DNA from: Rhodococcus wratislaviensis
GTDB taxonomy: Bacteria; Actinomycetota; Actinomycetes; Mycobacteriales; Mycobacteriaceae
Length of the DNA stretch: 64,000 bases
Reading direction: 5' to 3'
Assembly: GCF_900455735.1 (NCBI RefSeq)
Contig: NZ_UAUI01000015.1
Location: forward strand, 1 to 64,000
Both the position numbers and the translations under genes were made by a program. Shown piece by piece: positions 25,002 through 33,321 of this stretch. Position 1 is the first letter of the stretch. Each line of letters opens with the position of its first letter. The notes under the pieces are model-generated. The model ran no database searches, was not told the origin of the DNA, and saw nothing but the letters and a program-made list of their open reading frames with translations.

Positions 25002-25487
25002 TCACGGCCAGCCGGGGATCTTCGGACCACGGCCACCGACGGCGGAAATGTATTCATTATTGGCCGGGCGCTTTTCACCCCAAACTATTTCGAATACAAG
25101 CTTGGCAATCTTCCAGGTGCCCTCGTGGCACACCAGCTCGTTGTGGTAGCGAGCGACCAAGAAGCAGACATCGTCGTCGCCGGCGAACTTTTCGAAGGAA
25201 TTGTGGTAAACGAGCGCCGTCGCCTTATCGCCCTCGATGTCGATGTGATAGACGTTCAGCATGTGGTGCTGCCATTCACATGTCTTCGTGAAGTCGGTCA
25301 TCCAAGTGATGACGGCGTCCGCGCCTTCGACGGGCTCCCCATTGCCGTACTGTGCCTGAAGATCAGGATGCAGGACATCGTGCAGCTGATGCATCTGCGC
25401 CGAATCGACACTCGACGCGTAGCGGTACAAGACTTCTTCGATAGCGATCCGGTCGTCACCGACGGTCCGTTTCCCTATGGTGGTCAT
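25002..25487 (-). CDS. NTF2/SnoaL-fold protein (4 of 4)
   Basis: A 161-residue protein: DDRIAIEEVLYRYASSVDSA, LHDVLHPDLQAQYGN, then HHMLNVYHIDIEGDKATALVY and HEGTWKIAKLVFEIVWGE. The ATG at 25487 overlaps the stop of the upstream aldehyde dehydrogenase as ATGA, which fixes the start. The internal strand with EWQHHMLN is the pattern of bile-acid-dehydratase/scytalone-dehydratase-like members of the fold, though no reaction can be assigned. Confidence 0.87.
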   Translation of the reverse strand: MTTIGKRTVGDDRIAIEEVLYRYASSVDSAQMHQLHDVLHPDLQAQYGNGEPVEGADAVITWMTDFTKTCEWQHHMLNVYHIDIEGDKATALVYHNSFEKFAGDDDVCFLVARYHNELVCHEGTWKIAKLVFEIVWGEKRPANNEYISAVGGRGPKIPGWP

Positions 25488-26968
25488 CGTGTCGCACCGA
25501 CTTTCGTCCACACGCTCTTGACCTGAGTTAGCTCGCCGATCGAGGCTTCGCCGAGATTGCGTCCGTGCCCGGAGAGCTTGACGCCGCCAAAGGACACGCC
25601 GGGGTAGACCATCTGATAGCTGTTGATCCACACCGTGCCCGCGTTGAGCGCCGCCGACACCCGCTGGGAGGTATCGAGGTCGCTGGTCCACACTCCCGCG
25701 GCGAGACCGTAGTTCGTGTCGTTGGCGATCCTGATCGCCTCTGCCTCGTCATCGAAGGACAACACCGCCATCACCGGGCCGAAGATCTCCTCCTGCGCGA
25801 TGCGCATGTCGTTGGTTACTCCGGTGAAAACGGTTGGCTCATGGAAGTATCCGGGCATGTCGAGGCGAGACCCTCCGCTGGCAAGGGTGGCACCTTCGTT
25901 CTTGCCGATGTCGACGTATGAGCTCACCCTGTCGAGTTGCTCGGCGGAGACCAGGGGACCGAGTTGCGTCGCTGGGTCGAAGCCAGAACCGACCTTCATC
26001 CCCTGCGTGCCTGCGAGAACCGCCGCGGTGAACTCGTCCTGGATCGAGCTATGTACCAATACTCGCGATCCGGCAGTACAGACCTGGCCGGATGCCCCCC
26101 AGACGGCTGCCTGGGCAGCCGTTGCAGCTGCGGCGATGTCGGCATCAGGGAACACGATGAACGCGCTCTTGCCACCCAGTTCCAGTGAAACCCGCTTCAC
26201 CCGCTTGGCGGCCGCCGCCTGAATGGCACTGCCGGTCGGGACCGAGCCAGTGAACGAAATGGCGTCCACACCAGGATGCTCCACGAGCGCAGCGCCCACA
26301 GTGGCGCCGCGGCCCTGCAAGACATTGAACACACCGGCCGGAATGCCTGCCTCAGAGGCGATCTCACCCATGAGAACAGCGGTCATCGGCGTCTGTTCGG
26401 CTGGTTTGAGGATCACGGCATTGCCCGTCGCCAAGGCCGCCGCCACGGAGCCGAACACACTGATCGGCCCGTTCCACGGAGTGATCAACCCGATTACGCC
26501 GATCGGTAGACGTTCCTGTCGCACAGAGAAATTCGGTGGTGTGGGCGGAATGCTGCCGTGAATCTTGGTCGGCCAACCGGAATAGTAATCGATCCCATTT
26601 GCGGCGAAATCGACCGTGAAGTCGACGTACCACCGCAACAGCCCGGCATCGATGACATCGAGTTCGGCGACCTCATCACGACGGTCCAGAAGTAATTTGC
26701 CCATCTTGCGCAGCCGCCGCTCCTTCTCAAGCGGATCAAGAAGGCGCCAGCGGCCGTCGTCGAAGGCTTGCCGAGACGAGGTCACCACGCGCTCTACATC
26801 CGCCTGGTCCCCGAGGGCTGCACGTGCGACGACCTCTCCCCGAGCGGGATCTATGATGTCCATCGTCTTCCCGTCGAGGGAAGGAACCACTCTCCCGTCT
26901 ACGACGTGGCCGAAGACGTCACGCGCCAGGCTTTTCCTGGCCGCCTTGGAGATGGGGTACTCATTCAT
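25484..26968 (-). CDS. NAD(P)-dependent aldehyde dehydrogenase
   Basis: A 494-residue member of the ALDH superfamily. The oxyanion/cofactor segment is GLITPWNGPISVFGSVAAAL (about 160-179), the general base is in SLELGGKSAFIV and the catalytic cysteine is in GASGQVCTAGSR. The C-terminal YGLAAGVWTSDL and FGGVKLSGHGRNLG complete the fold. It would oxidise an aldehyde formed in the cluster pathway to the acid. It heads the leftward operon with three SnoaL-like genes and has perfect operator site d 41 bases upstream. Confidence 0.93.
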   Translation of the reverse strand: MNEYPISKAARKSLARDVFGHVVDGRVVPSLDGKTMDIIDPARGEVVARAALGDQADVERVVTSSRQAFDDGRWRLLDPLEKERRLRKMGKLLLDRRDEVAELDVIDAGLLRWYVDFTVDFAANGIDYYSGWPTKIHGSIPPTPPNFSVRQERLPIGVIGLITPWNGPISVFGSVAAALATGNAVILKPAEQTPMTAVLMGEIASEAGIPAGVFNVLQGRGATVGAALVEHPGVDAISFTGSVPTGSAIQAAAAKRVKRVSLELGGKSAFIVFPDADIAAAATAAQAAVWGASGQVCTAGSRVLVHSSIQDEFTAAVLAGTQGMKVGSGFDPATQLGPLVSAEQLDRVSSYVDIGKNEGATLASGGSRLDMPGYFHEPTVFTGVTNDMRIAQEEIFGPVMAVLSFDDEAEAIRIANDTNYGLAAGVWTSDLDTSQRVSAALNAGTVWINSYQMVYPGVSFGGVKLSGHGRNLGEASIGELTQVKSVWTKVGATR

Positions 26969-27008
26969 GAACGTTTCCTCGCCTCACTCCGATGAATACT
27001 GCTACTCG

Positions 27009-27022
27009 AACTGACTTCAGTT
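27009..27022. promoter_or_regulatory. Cluster operator, site d (perfect)
   Basis: AACTGACTTCAGTT, a perfect AACTGA-N2-TCAGTT palindrome 41 bases before the aldehyde dehydrogenase start at 26968. It defines the right edge of the co-regulated cluster. Confidence 0.65.
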
Positions 27023-27187
27023 TAGGTTGGTACGTCATTTGTGTCAAAGGTCACAAGCATGCGCTGCCCATGCAGCATTGCTACACGGCAGCCTATGCCC
27101 GTGTCCGGCCCGAGATTCTTTGGGACAAGCCCGTTGTCACGGCGCAGTCCAGTCGCTGCGCTCGTACCACATTGGGCTACTCTCTGA

Positions 27188-27423
27188 TCATTTGTTTGCA
27201 CGGCTGCTGCTGGCTGGGCTCTCACACCGGCACGCCTCTGACTCCAAGAGTTCAGCGCCGGTGCGGTAGCCCTCTGCAATGGCATGGCCAATGCGACGTG
27301 GCGTGACACAGTCCCCGATGACACTGACCGTTTCACCAGGGCCGCGCAGTGGCCACAGATCGGTCTGCCGCCGATCACGACCACCGTGCCAGTCACTGCG
27401 CCCGATTGGCCGTCGGCGAACAC
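27188..27423 (-). pseudogene. C-terminal remnant of an old-yellow-enzyme/dienoyl-CoA-reductase-type flavoprotein
   Basis: In one reverse frame VTGTVVVIGGR is readable; in the next frame LRGPGETVSVIGDCVTPRR and IGHAIAEGYRTGAELLES follow to a stop at 27188. The V-x-V-I-G-D-C-x-x-P-R-R signature and the AIxEGxRxG helix are the FAD/NAD domain end of NADH:flavin oxidoreductases of the 2,4-dienoyl-CoA reductase type. The frame change and the missing 600 residues show it is decayed. It may be a former member of the same catabolic region. Confidence 0.65.
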
Positions 27424-27447
27424 GCCTCGAACCTGATCGTCCGGCGG

Positions 27448-27723
27448 TCACCTCGCCGAGGCGTCACCGCGGTCGCCGAGAGCGGGGTACCTGAGCATCA
27501 GCCGGTCCGCCATCCGCCTCGCCCCGAGTAGTTGCTCACGCAGTAACGGCACCTCCGCCCGGAAGCGTTCGGCCAGCACGTACTGGTCGTCGTCGTCCTG
27601 CGCCCACTGGGCGCGGGCGTGCGCGTTTGCGATGCGCTGGGTGAGGATCTCGATCTCCGCCCGCAAGGCGTCGAGGAAAATGCGTGCCTGGGCGGTGTCG
27701 TGGTCGGGTTCCATCGCGGTCAT
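27448..27723 (-). CDS. Small coiled-coil protein, cassette copy 3 (intact)
   Basis: A 91-residue protein: DTAQARIFLDALRAEIEILT, then a charged middle (ARAQWAQDDDDQYVL), REQLLGARRMADRLMLRYPAL at the end. It aligns with the copies at 3.5-3.8 kb and 28.3-28.6 kb (RVFRxxxxxEIAAL...LVAGLxARYPxLRG) but has an uninterrupted frame. The start at 27723 has GGGGGGAGA upstream; an ATG at 27714 is possible. Pattern and charge suggest a short antiparallel coiled coil; function unknown. It lacks the divergent three-helix-bundle partner found at 28.8 kb. Confidence 0.65.
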   Translation of the reverse strand: MTAMEPDHDTAQARIFLDALRAEIEILTQRIANAHARAQWAQDDDDQYVLAERFRAEVPLLREQLLGARRMADRLMLRYPALGDRGDASAR

Positions 27724-27968
27724 TCGGTCATCTCCCCCCGTGGCGCGGCAGCTTCCGGGGTGCCGCGGGCTCGGACAAGACTGCGCCGGCGCGGTCCGCG
27801 TGACATCGTGTAGGTACTCCCAGGCCACGTCAACACGAGCGCGGGTTCCCACGCACCCCGTCCACGTGCTGTTCTGCTCCTACGGTGGGACCGCTGGGAC
27901 CGCGGAGGCCGAGACCGGCTCCCCGGTGGCTTCACCGCGCCGCCTCACGCAGCAATTCGGCGCCGCAC

Positions 27969-28172
27969 CTCCCCGACGAGCTGGCCAAGATCTGCACCCG
28001 CATGCGACTGCCGTATCTGCGCAAGGCCGCCCCTACATCGCTCGCGACCGCCAGGGCCCAACACTGGGATCCGGCCGAGGTGGTGCGGGCGCGGCTGCAG
28101 GAGGAAGCCGTGGGCCGGGACGCCGCCACCTTCGCGGATGCGCCGCAAGAACGCTTTCTGTGGGCCCTCTGA
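27969..28172 (+). pseudogene. IS21-family istB (helper ATPase) N-terminal remnant
   Basis: The frame ending at 28172 reads LPDELAKICTRMRLPYLRKA, APTSLATARAQHWDPAEVVR and LQEEAVGRDAATFADAPQE, the typical IstB N-terminus (helix pair, then W-x-x-xE-x-L and EExxGRD). The chain stops after about 68 residues, long before the Walker A motif, and no istA or terminal inverted repeats are visible. An IS21-type element has been here and has been largely lost. Confidence 0.65.
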
Positions 28173-28263
28173 GGCACCTCTTTTGCTCGGTGACCTTCAG
28201 GGTTGGAGCATAAGCGCCCTGCCCTCCAGCAGGCGACCCGAATGCCTGTCCAATCCAGGATAC

Positions 28264-28621
28264 TCACGCGTACAGCCATTTTGACCCGTCTTCTATTATC
28301 CGCGAGCCCCTGGAGCGGGGCCTGATCACGCCGCCGTCGACGCACCGCCACACCTGATCCCCCGGAAGCCGGTCACCGGCCGCGGGTCGGACGATGCCGC
28401 GCAATTCCGGGTACCGGGCTGTCAGCCCGGCCACCAGCTGACGCACCTTCGCGAGCTGCCAGCGCAGACATGCAATAGCTCCCGATCCTCGGCGGGGCCT
28501 GCGCGCCCCTTCGGCGGTTTCGATTCCGGGCGATCAGCGCAGCGATCTCCTCGTGCAGCGGGGCGCGAAACACCCGCACCGGGGCGAAATCAGGGTCGAG
28601 GTCGTGCACCGTCGGTGTCAT
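28264..28621 (-). pseudogene. Small coiled-coil protein, cassette copy 2, frameshifted
   Basis: From the ATG at 28621 (after CAGGAGAGCACCGG, as in copy 1) the frame reads MTPTVHDLDPDFAPVRVFR and HEEIAALIARNRNRRRG. The expected continuation ACLRWQLAKVRQLVAGLTAR, YPELRGIVRPAAG is in another frame that runs on to 28264. The shift falls around 28480-28510. Here the N-terminal half is intact and the break is later than in copy 1, so the two copies decayed independently. Confidence 0.65.
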
Positions 28622-28809
28622 CCGGTGCTCTCCTGCTCGGTGCGGCCCGATCCAGACGTTGCTGCCGCGGGGCGTGAGAAGGCTGCGCCGCTGCGACGCA
28701 ACGCCACATCGTTGTCGAGTCCGACGACCCGACGTCACGTGGGTGTACCAGCTGGTGGACTCATGAAAGGCCCTTCCCGACCGCCGTCGACAGGACCACA
28801 ATCTTTGTC

Positions 28810-29049
28810 ATGGACGTCACCGAAAGACAGCACATCGACGCGGTGCGCGCACATCTGATCCGGCGGTACCAGTTCCTCGACACCGACCGGGTCGACCATG
28901 CGATCGATGCCGCCCACCACCGATTCGACGGATGCCAGATCCGGGACTTCGTGCCTCTGCTCGTCCAACGCGCCGCCACCCGCGCCCTCGACGATTCCCT
29001 GACAATCACGCCGTCCACGGCGTACCCGACAGTGCCCGAGGCTCCGTAA
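28810..29049 (+). CDS. Three-helix-bundle dimerization-domain protein
   Basis: A 79-residue protein. Residues 1-65 read MDVTERQHIDAVRAHLIRRY, FLDTDRVDHAIDAAHHRFDG and IRDFVPLLVQRAATRAL, the small three-helix-bundle domain found in many actinobacterial short proteins; the tail is Thr/Pro-rich. No enzyme motif is present, so an interaction or regulatory role is likely. It is divergent from the decayed coiled-coil gene at 28264-28621, and the same pair is duplicated in decayed form at 3.5-4.1 kb. Confidence 0.75.
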   Translation: MDVTERQHIDAVRAHLIRRYQFLDTDRVDHAIDAAHHRFDGCQIRDFVPLLVQRAATRALDDSLTITPSTAYPTVPEAP

Positions 29050-29262
29050 CCACAGGCCCCGACACGTCGTTGAGTCGACGGCGACGAGGACTCCGCGGCA
29101 ATCACCAGGGCCTACTGGGGTGGCGCCTCGGTAACGGTGGTGGTGTCGTCGGTGCGCAATACGGGCCCTGCCTGTCCCCGCCGCGTTGCGTGCGGTGATC
29201 GCCGTCCTCGGTCTGATCGGACGCTCACGTTTGCTGACGACGTGACCGTCATCGAGTCGTCG

Positions 29263-30234
29263 TTATGCCGGCTCTCTCATCACGCCGAGATGGCGCACCG
29301 TCCCGGAGAGGCCTGGAACCTCTTGCACGGGCGACCAGGTGCGCAGCCCATCGGTGCTGTCTGAATAGAGATACTTTCCTTCGGTATAGGCGTCGAGATA
29401 TATCCGCCAGGCATCGTTCGGCAACTGAACCAGGGCTGGACCCTCCAGCAGCGAGCCCCAATCTCCAGGCGGGACGAACGAATAGGGTCCCGTCACCGAC
29501 GGCGCGACCGCATGCTCGATCACCTTCTTCGTCTCGTTCTTGGTGAACGCGTGGTACGTCGATCCCACCTTGACCACGGTGGTGTCGATGTGGTCCGCGC
29601 CGATCCCGTCGAGCAGAGTGGGCGGGCCCCAGATTCGGAGCGACGGTTCCAGCGCGGTCATCAGATACGGCACGAATCCGCCGCCGGTCGACATCGACAG
29701 GATGACGTGGACGCGATCGCCGTCCACGAACCATTCGGGTGCCCAGGCCTTCGTCGTGAACGGTGACAGCGACGGTCCGTCGCTGAACCCGGCCGACCCC
29801 GATGAGCCCGGCGGGCTCGCCGAGCCCGTTCCGTCTCCCGTGCCCGGAAGGAACGCGCAGCAGAACGGGACCGGCCAGGCCCCCAGGAACGTCCACTCGA
29901 TGCGGTCACTGCTGCGCGCGAAGCCGATGTTCGCCCCGTCGACTGTCGTGTAGGTGAGGTAGTAGAACCCGTCCGTGTGCCGGAAGATGCTCGAGTCACG
30001 CACCACTCCTGACGAGGGCCGATACGCCGACAGTCGGAGGGGCTGGAAGTGAGTGGCGTCCCCCGACTCGTAGACATCCAAGTCACGGTCGCTGGTGTTG
30101 CTGAACGCCACCATCGTGTATCGCCAGGCGGGCGGTGCGGCGCCACTGTTCCCCGGGGCCGCGACCAGCAGGCCCGCGACTGCGAGCATCACCATCGATA
30201 TGGCGGAAAAGCTGGTTCGTTTGGTCAGCATCAC
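29263..30234 (-). CDS. Secreted GH43-like glycoside hydrolase-fold protein
   Basis: A 323-residue protein with an export signal (KRTSFSAISMVMLAVAGLLV, then AAPGNSGAAP). The mature part has repeated beta-propeller blades: RDSSIFRHTDGFYYLTYTTV, IGFARSSDRIEWTFLG, TTKAWAPEWFVDGDRVHVIL and TYHAFTKNETKKVIEHAVAP, like five-bladed family 43 hydrolases acting on arabinan or xylan. The W-APEW segment with its Glu is the usual transition-state acid region. A clear N-terminal Asp base is not certain (VVRDSS is a candidate). Substrate unknown; exported by Sec. Confidence 0.75.
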   Translation of the reverse strand: MMLTKRTSFSAISMVMLAVAGLLVAAPGNSGAAPPAWRYTMVAFSNTSDRDLDVYESGDATHFQPLRLSAYRPSSGVVRDSSIFRHTDGFYYLTYTTVDGANIGFARSSDRIEWTFLGAWPVPFCCAFLPGTGDGTGSASPPGSSGSAGFSDGPSLSPFTTKAWAPEWFVDGDRVHVILSMSTGGGFVPYLMTALEPSLRIWGPPTLLDGIGADHIDTTVVKVGSTYHAFTKNETKKVIEHAVAPSVTGPYSFVPPGDWGSLLEGPALVQLPNDAWRIYLDAYTEGKYLYSDSTDGLRTWSPVQEVPGLSGTVRHLGVMREPA

Positions 30235-30568
30235 TGGTGCAGTATCTATGACAGCAGGCGCACCATGCGCAACTTTGGCCGCAGGCGCAGCGTACGGATC
30301 GTTTCCGACGGCGATATGACGCTGAGGAGTTCGACATTGCAGAGCTGCCGCCGGCGACGAAGGTTGCGTACGCCGAACTGGCCGCGACGGTCACCACCCG
30401 TTGGCCGTTCGGCATCCAGGTGGGCACCACCATCACCGAGCTCGGACCCGCGTGCCGTGCAAGCCCGCGGTGGGACGAATCCGCGCCATAGCGACGGTGG
30501 GCGAGAGCGAACTGCGTGAGGTTCTCGCCGCGGATGCCGACGAAGGCGACAATGGCCACGAGAGTCGG
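30235..30568. other. Spacer, no confident gene
   Basis: A short plus-strand stretch (EEFDIAELPPATKVAYAELA, WPFGIQVGTTITELG) looks protein-like but has no start and I do not recognise it. No repeat or terminator stands out. Confidence 0.3.
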
Positions 30569-31846
30569 TCACAGGGAGTGCGAAATCGCCGGGTCCCAGG
30601 CCATAGGCAGCGCCGGTTCGGGCTCGACCACGCCGGTGTGCGCGTACCGTCCCCAAATCCTGCGTAGCGTCTTGCCGAGCAGCTCGACCCCGCCCCACTC
30701 GGTGTCACCGAGCATCGGAGAGCCTTCCCATGCCTCGCGTGTTCCGAGGAGCAACGGCAGCTCCACGCAGTGTGTTGCCCCGTAGCGAGACCCGTGGGGC
30801 CGCCAATCGAAGCGGTAGGTACACGCCCGAGCACCCGCTTGGACCAGGCGATCTCTGAATTCGCTCAGCGGTTCAGCAAGCATTCGATGCGTTATCTCGA
30901 CCGTGTCGGGCCCGGGACCGGTGAACGCCGATACATCGTCGGCGTTCCAGCCGCAGATCACATCGAGATCCTGCACGTTCTCGCTGAAGCTCGCTCCCAG
31001 CACCGGGAGGGGATCAGTGCCCGAGACTGGAGAGAAGGGTGGCGCCCCGACGGGGCCGGATCGTTCCGCCCAGACGGCCGCGGTCTTACGTTGCGCATCG
31101 AGCAGTGCAGCGACACTGGCAGTTCGAGGGTCTCCCCCAACGATCTCGGCGAATATCCTTCCGACGTCCTCCGCTAACTCGCGCGGTCGGACGATGTCCG
31201 GTCCCGGACCGCTCTGCATGATCGCGCGGGTGAACAGCCCGCACGCGTCCGGGATCTCCATCAGCAGCCGGATCGAGACCGCTCCGGCGGACTGTCCGAA
31301 AACGGTCACGTTGCCCGGGTCGCCTCCATACCCCGCGATGTTCGCCTTCACCCAGCGCAGGGCCTCCACTTGGTCGTAGAGCCCGAGGTTTCCACCGCTG
31401 ACACCGTCCAGGCACAAATACCCGAACACGCCGAGTCGATAGTTGACGCTGACCACCACGACGTCGGCTTCCGCGGACAGCGAGCTGCCGTCGTACCAGT
31501 CCATCAGTCCCGCACCGCTGTTGAACGCGCCGCCGTGGAGGAAGACCATGACCGGTCGGACGTCGGCGTCGTGTCCGGGTGTCGCGATCGACAGGTTGAG
31601 GCAATCTTCGCCTTCGACAAGGTCGGTCTTGTTCGGTCCCATCACCGGCGAGAGGCGACCCGGCAACTGCGGACAGATCTGCCCGCTGGATGGACCGCCC
31701 CAGTCTGGGCCGGTGGTCATGTGGGATCGCTCGAATCGACGTGCGGTGGCGTACCGAATAGGGGCGGTACGAATCACCCCCGTGGCCGCGCTACCGGTGA
31801 CAGCCTCACCGCCACCCGACGATGATGAAACACTCGTTACATCCAT
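30569..31846 (-). CDS. Type B carboxylesterase
   Basis: About 425 residues of alpha/beta-hydrolase fold. The oxyanion loop VMVFLHGGAFNSGAG, DLVEGEDCLNLSI, the nucleophile elbow TVFGQSAGAVS and the downstream His in YGATHCVELPLLLG are visible, the set of type B carboxylesterases. It is shorter than the usual 500 residues because the middle (about 255-290) is reduced. The ATG at 31846 was chosen, but one candidate operator half overlaps it, so a later start is possible. Divergent from a TetR at 31886, which probably controls it. Confidence 0.85.
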   Translation of the reverse strand: MDVTSVSSSSGGGEAVTGSAATGVIRTAPIRYATARRFERSHMTTGPDWGGPSSGQICPQLPGRLSPVMGPNKTDLVEGEDCLNLSIATPGHDADVRPVMVFLHGGAFNSGAGLMDWYDGSSLSAEADVVVVSVNYRLGVFGYLCLDGVSGGNLGLYDQVEALRWVKANIAGYGGDPGNVTVFGQSAGAVSIRLLMEIPDACGLFTRAIMQSGPGPDIVRPRELAEDVGRIFAEIVGGDPRTASVAALLDAQRKTAAVWAERSGPVGAPPFSPVSGTDPLPVLGASFSENVQDLDVICGWNADDVSAFTGPGPDTVEITHRMLAEPLSEFRDRLVQAGARACTYRFDWRPHGSRYGATHCVELPLLLGTREAWEGSPMLGDTEWGGVELLGKTLRRIWGRYAHTGVVEPEPALPMAWDPAISHSL

Positions 31847-31877
31847 GGGTTCATTCGTACCTGGAACAGTCGTTACA
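31829..31877. promoter_or_regulatory. Direct-repeat operator between esterase and tetR
   Basis: AACACTCGTTACA (31829-31841) and AACAGTCGTTACA (31865-31877) differ at one of 13 bases, and lie between the divergent esterase and tetR genes, 36 bases apart. They are likely TetR half or full sites. Confidence 0.5.
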
Positions 31878-31885
31878 GTCAACGC

Positions 31886-32467
31886 ATGCCTCCGCCACTC
31901 GATCGCATCAAACGCGCCAAGCTCCTCTCCGGCGTCATCGATTACATCGGCGAGCACGGGCTCAGTGAGCTCTCGCTCCGCCCTCTGGCCGCATCGTTGG
32001 AAACCAGCGCGCGCATGCTGATTCACTACTTCGGATCGAAAGAGCAGATGCTCATCGCCGCCCTGGAAACCCAGCGCCCTGACATTGCTGCCGCATTCGC
32101 CGATGTCGCCGATGCCGACGCACTGCGACAGCGGCTGCACGAGGGATGGACTGCCAACACAAGCGGCGACTCCGCGACCAGCGCAAGCGTTGTGCTCCAA
32201 GTTCTCGGAGACGCCTGCGTGCAGCGCGGCCCATTCCTCGACTACGCTACGTCCGCGGTCGAGCTCCTGGTGACGGCCATCGCCCAGGTACTGGGTCGAC
32301 TCGAACCCCCGGTCGAGGACCCGACGGCCACGGCGACAATCCTGGTCTCAGGCTTACGCGGAGTGCTGCTGGATCGGCTCGTCACCGGCGACGCAGCCCG
32401 CACCGACAGAGCCGCTCGACAGCTGATCGATCAAACCCTCCGAGCGACGCCGCCAACAACGTCGTGA
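31886..32467 (+). CDS. TetR-family regulator
   Basis: A 193-residue TetR-like protein. The N-terminal domain reads RAKLLSGVIDYIGEHGLSEL, SLRPLAASLETSARMLIHYF, GSKEQMLIAALE, with the usual helix-turn-helix and helix 4. The C-terminal domain is typical in length. Divergent from the carboxylesterase with paired AACA-TCGTTACA repeats between them, so it most likely represses the esterase and itself. Confidence 0.9.
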   Translation: MPPPLDRIKRAKLLSGVIDYIGEHGLSELSLRPLAASLETSARMLIHYFGSKEQMLIAALETQRPDIAAAFADVADADALRQRLHEGWTANTSGDSATSASVVLQVLGDACVQRGPFLDYATSAVELLVTAIAQVLGRLEPPVEDPTATATILVSGLRGVLLDRLVTGDAARTDRAARQLIDQTLRATPPTTS

Positions 32468-32898
32468 TACGACGAACAGTGTCCCACTCCCCTGCCCACG
32501 ACCCAGGCACACACAGATCGATGAAGTGACTGTTCGTGCCTCGATTTGCTGATGCTTCCGCCACACGTCACTGCGGGCCTGATGGACCAGTGCATAGAGT
32601 GAACGTAAGTGATCTGTGGACCAACGGCATGGTCTCACTACGGCCTCGGTCTCGGTCTCGGAGAAATCGGCGCGCGCATCCCTGCCGGTCGCGGAGGGCA
32701 CAGCGGCTCTGTTCCGCGAGTTCGCAGGCCTCGGCGCACTCGAAATTGCACATCGAGTCGGAATACTCTATCCCGACAAGATCATTCGTAATATACCTCG
32801 ACGCAACATATTTGAGCGATGCAACTGTGCGGGACCACACATTGCCACGCGTTGCGGCGGCTCACTGATTTTCGGCGACCGAACCGACCGAGCACTCG
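32468..32898. other. Spacer without a supported gene
   Basis: A plus-strand stretch (TAALFREFAGLGALEIAHRV) could be a coding remnant but has no start and no recognisable family. Otherwise nothing is visible. Confidence 0.3.
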
Positions 32899-33321
32899 CT
32901 ACGTGCGACTCTGCCCACCGAGCCAAGCGGCAGCCCGGGTGGGCGAGGCACGGGAGAGCCACGCGTCCTGCACTACCTCGGTCAGTTCCTGGAGCGTGAG
33001 GTCACCAATCATGCTCGCCCGCAGCAGTACCGAAGAGTGGCCATCGAAATGTGCCGTGGTGAAGAACGGCGATGCGGAGTCTTGCACCATTGCTCGCTTG
33101 TCCGACTCGGAGGGCACCCAGAAGACGATCACGTCCGTGTATCGCTCACCGGTGTGCGGATCAGCGGCGTCGGGGCGAGGGGTTCGGAAGAACAAGAACG
33201 ATTTGCCGCCGACCTGGTAGATGGGGTTGCCTCGCGGCCCGTATTCGACCTTGACATAGGGCATGCCCAGGGCAAGGTCATGGACATCTTCGACCCGCGC
33301 ATAGCGCAGTTTTGCCGACAT
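32899..33321 (-). CDS. MmcQ/YjbR-family protein
   Basis: A 140-residue protein of the MmcQ/YjbR (CyaY-like fold) family: RYARVEDVHDLALGMPYVKV, then GGKSFLFFRTPRPDAAD, a strand with VFWVPSESDKRAMVQDSASP, FFTTAHFDGHSSVLLRASMI and a C-terminal helix ELTEVVQDAWLSRA. Members are often noted as DNA-binding, but the role is not established. The ATG at 33321 was chosen; the frame extends further without support. No operon neighbour. Confidence 0.8.
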   Translation of the reverse strand: MSAKLRYARVEDVHDLALGMPYVKVEYGPRGNPIYQVGGKSFLFFRTPRPDAADPHTGERYTDVIVFWVPSESDKRAMVQDSASPFFTTAHFDGHSSVLLRASMIGDLTLQELTEVVQDAWLSRASPTRAAAWLGGQSRT

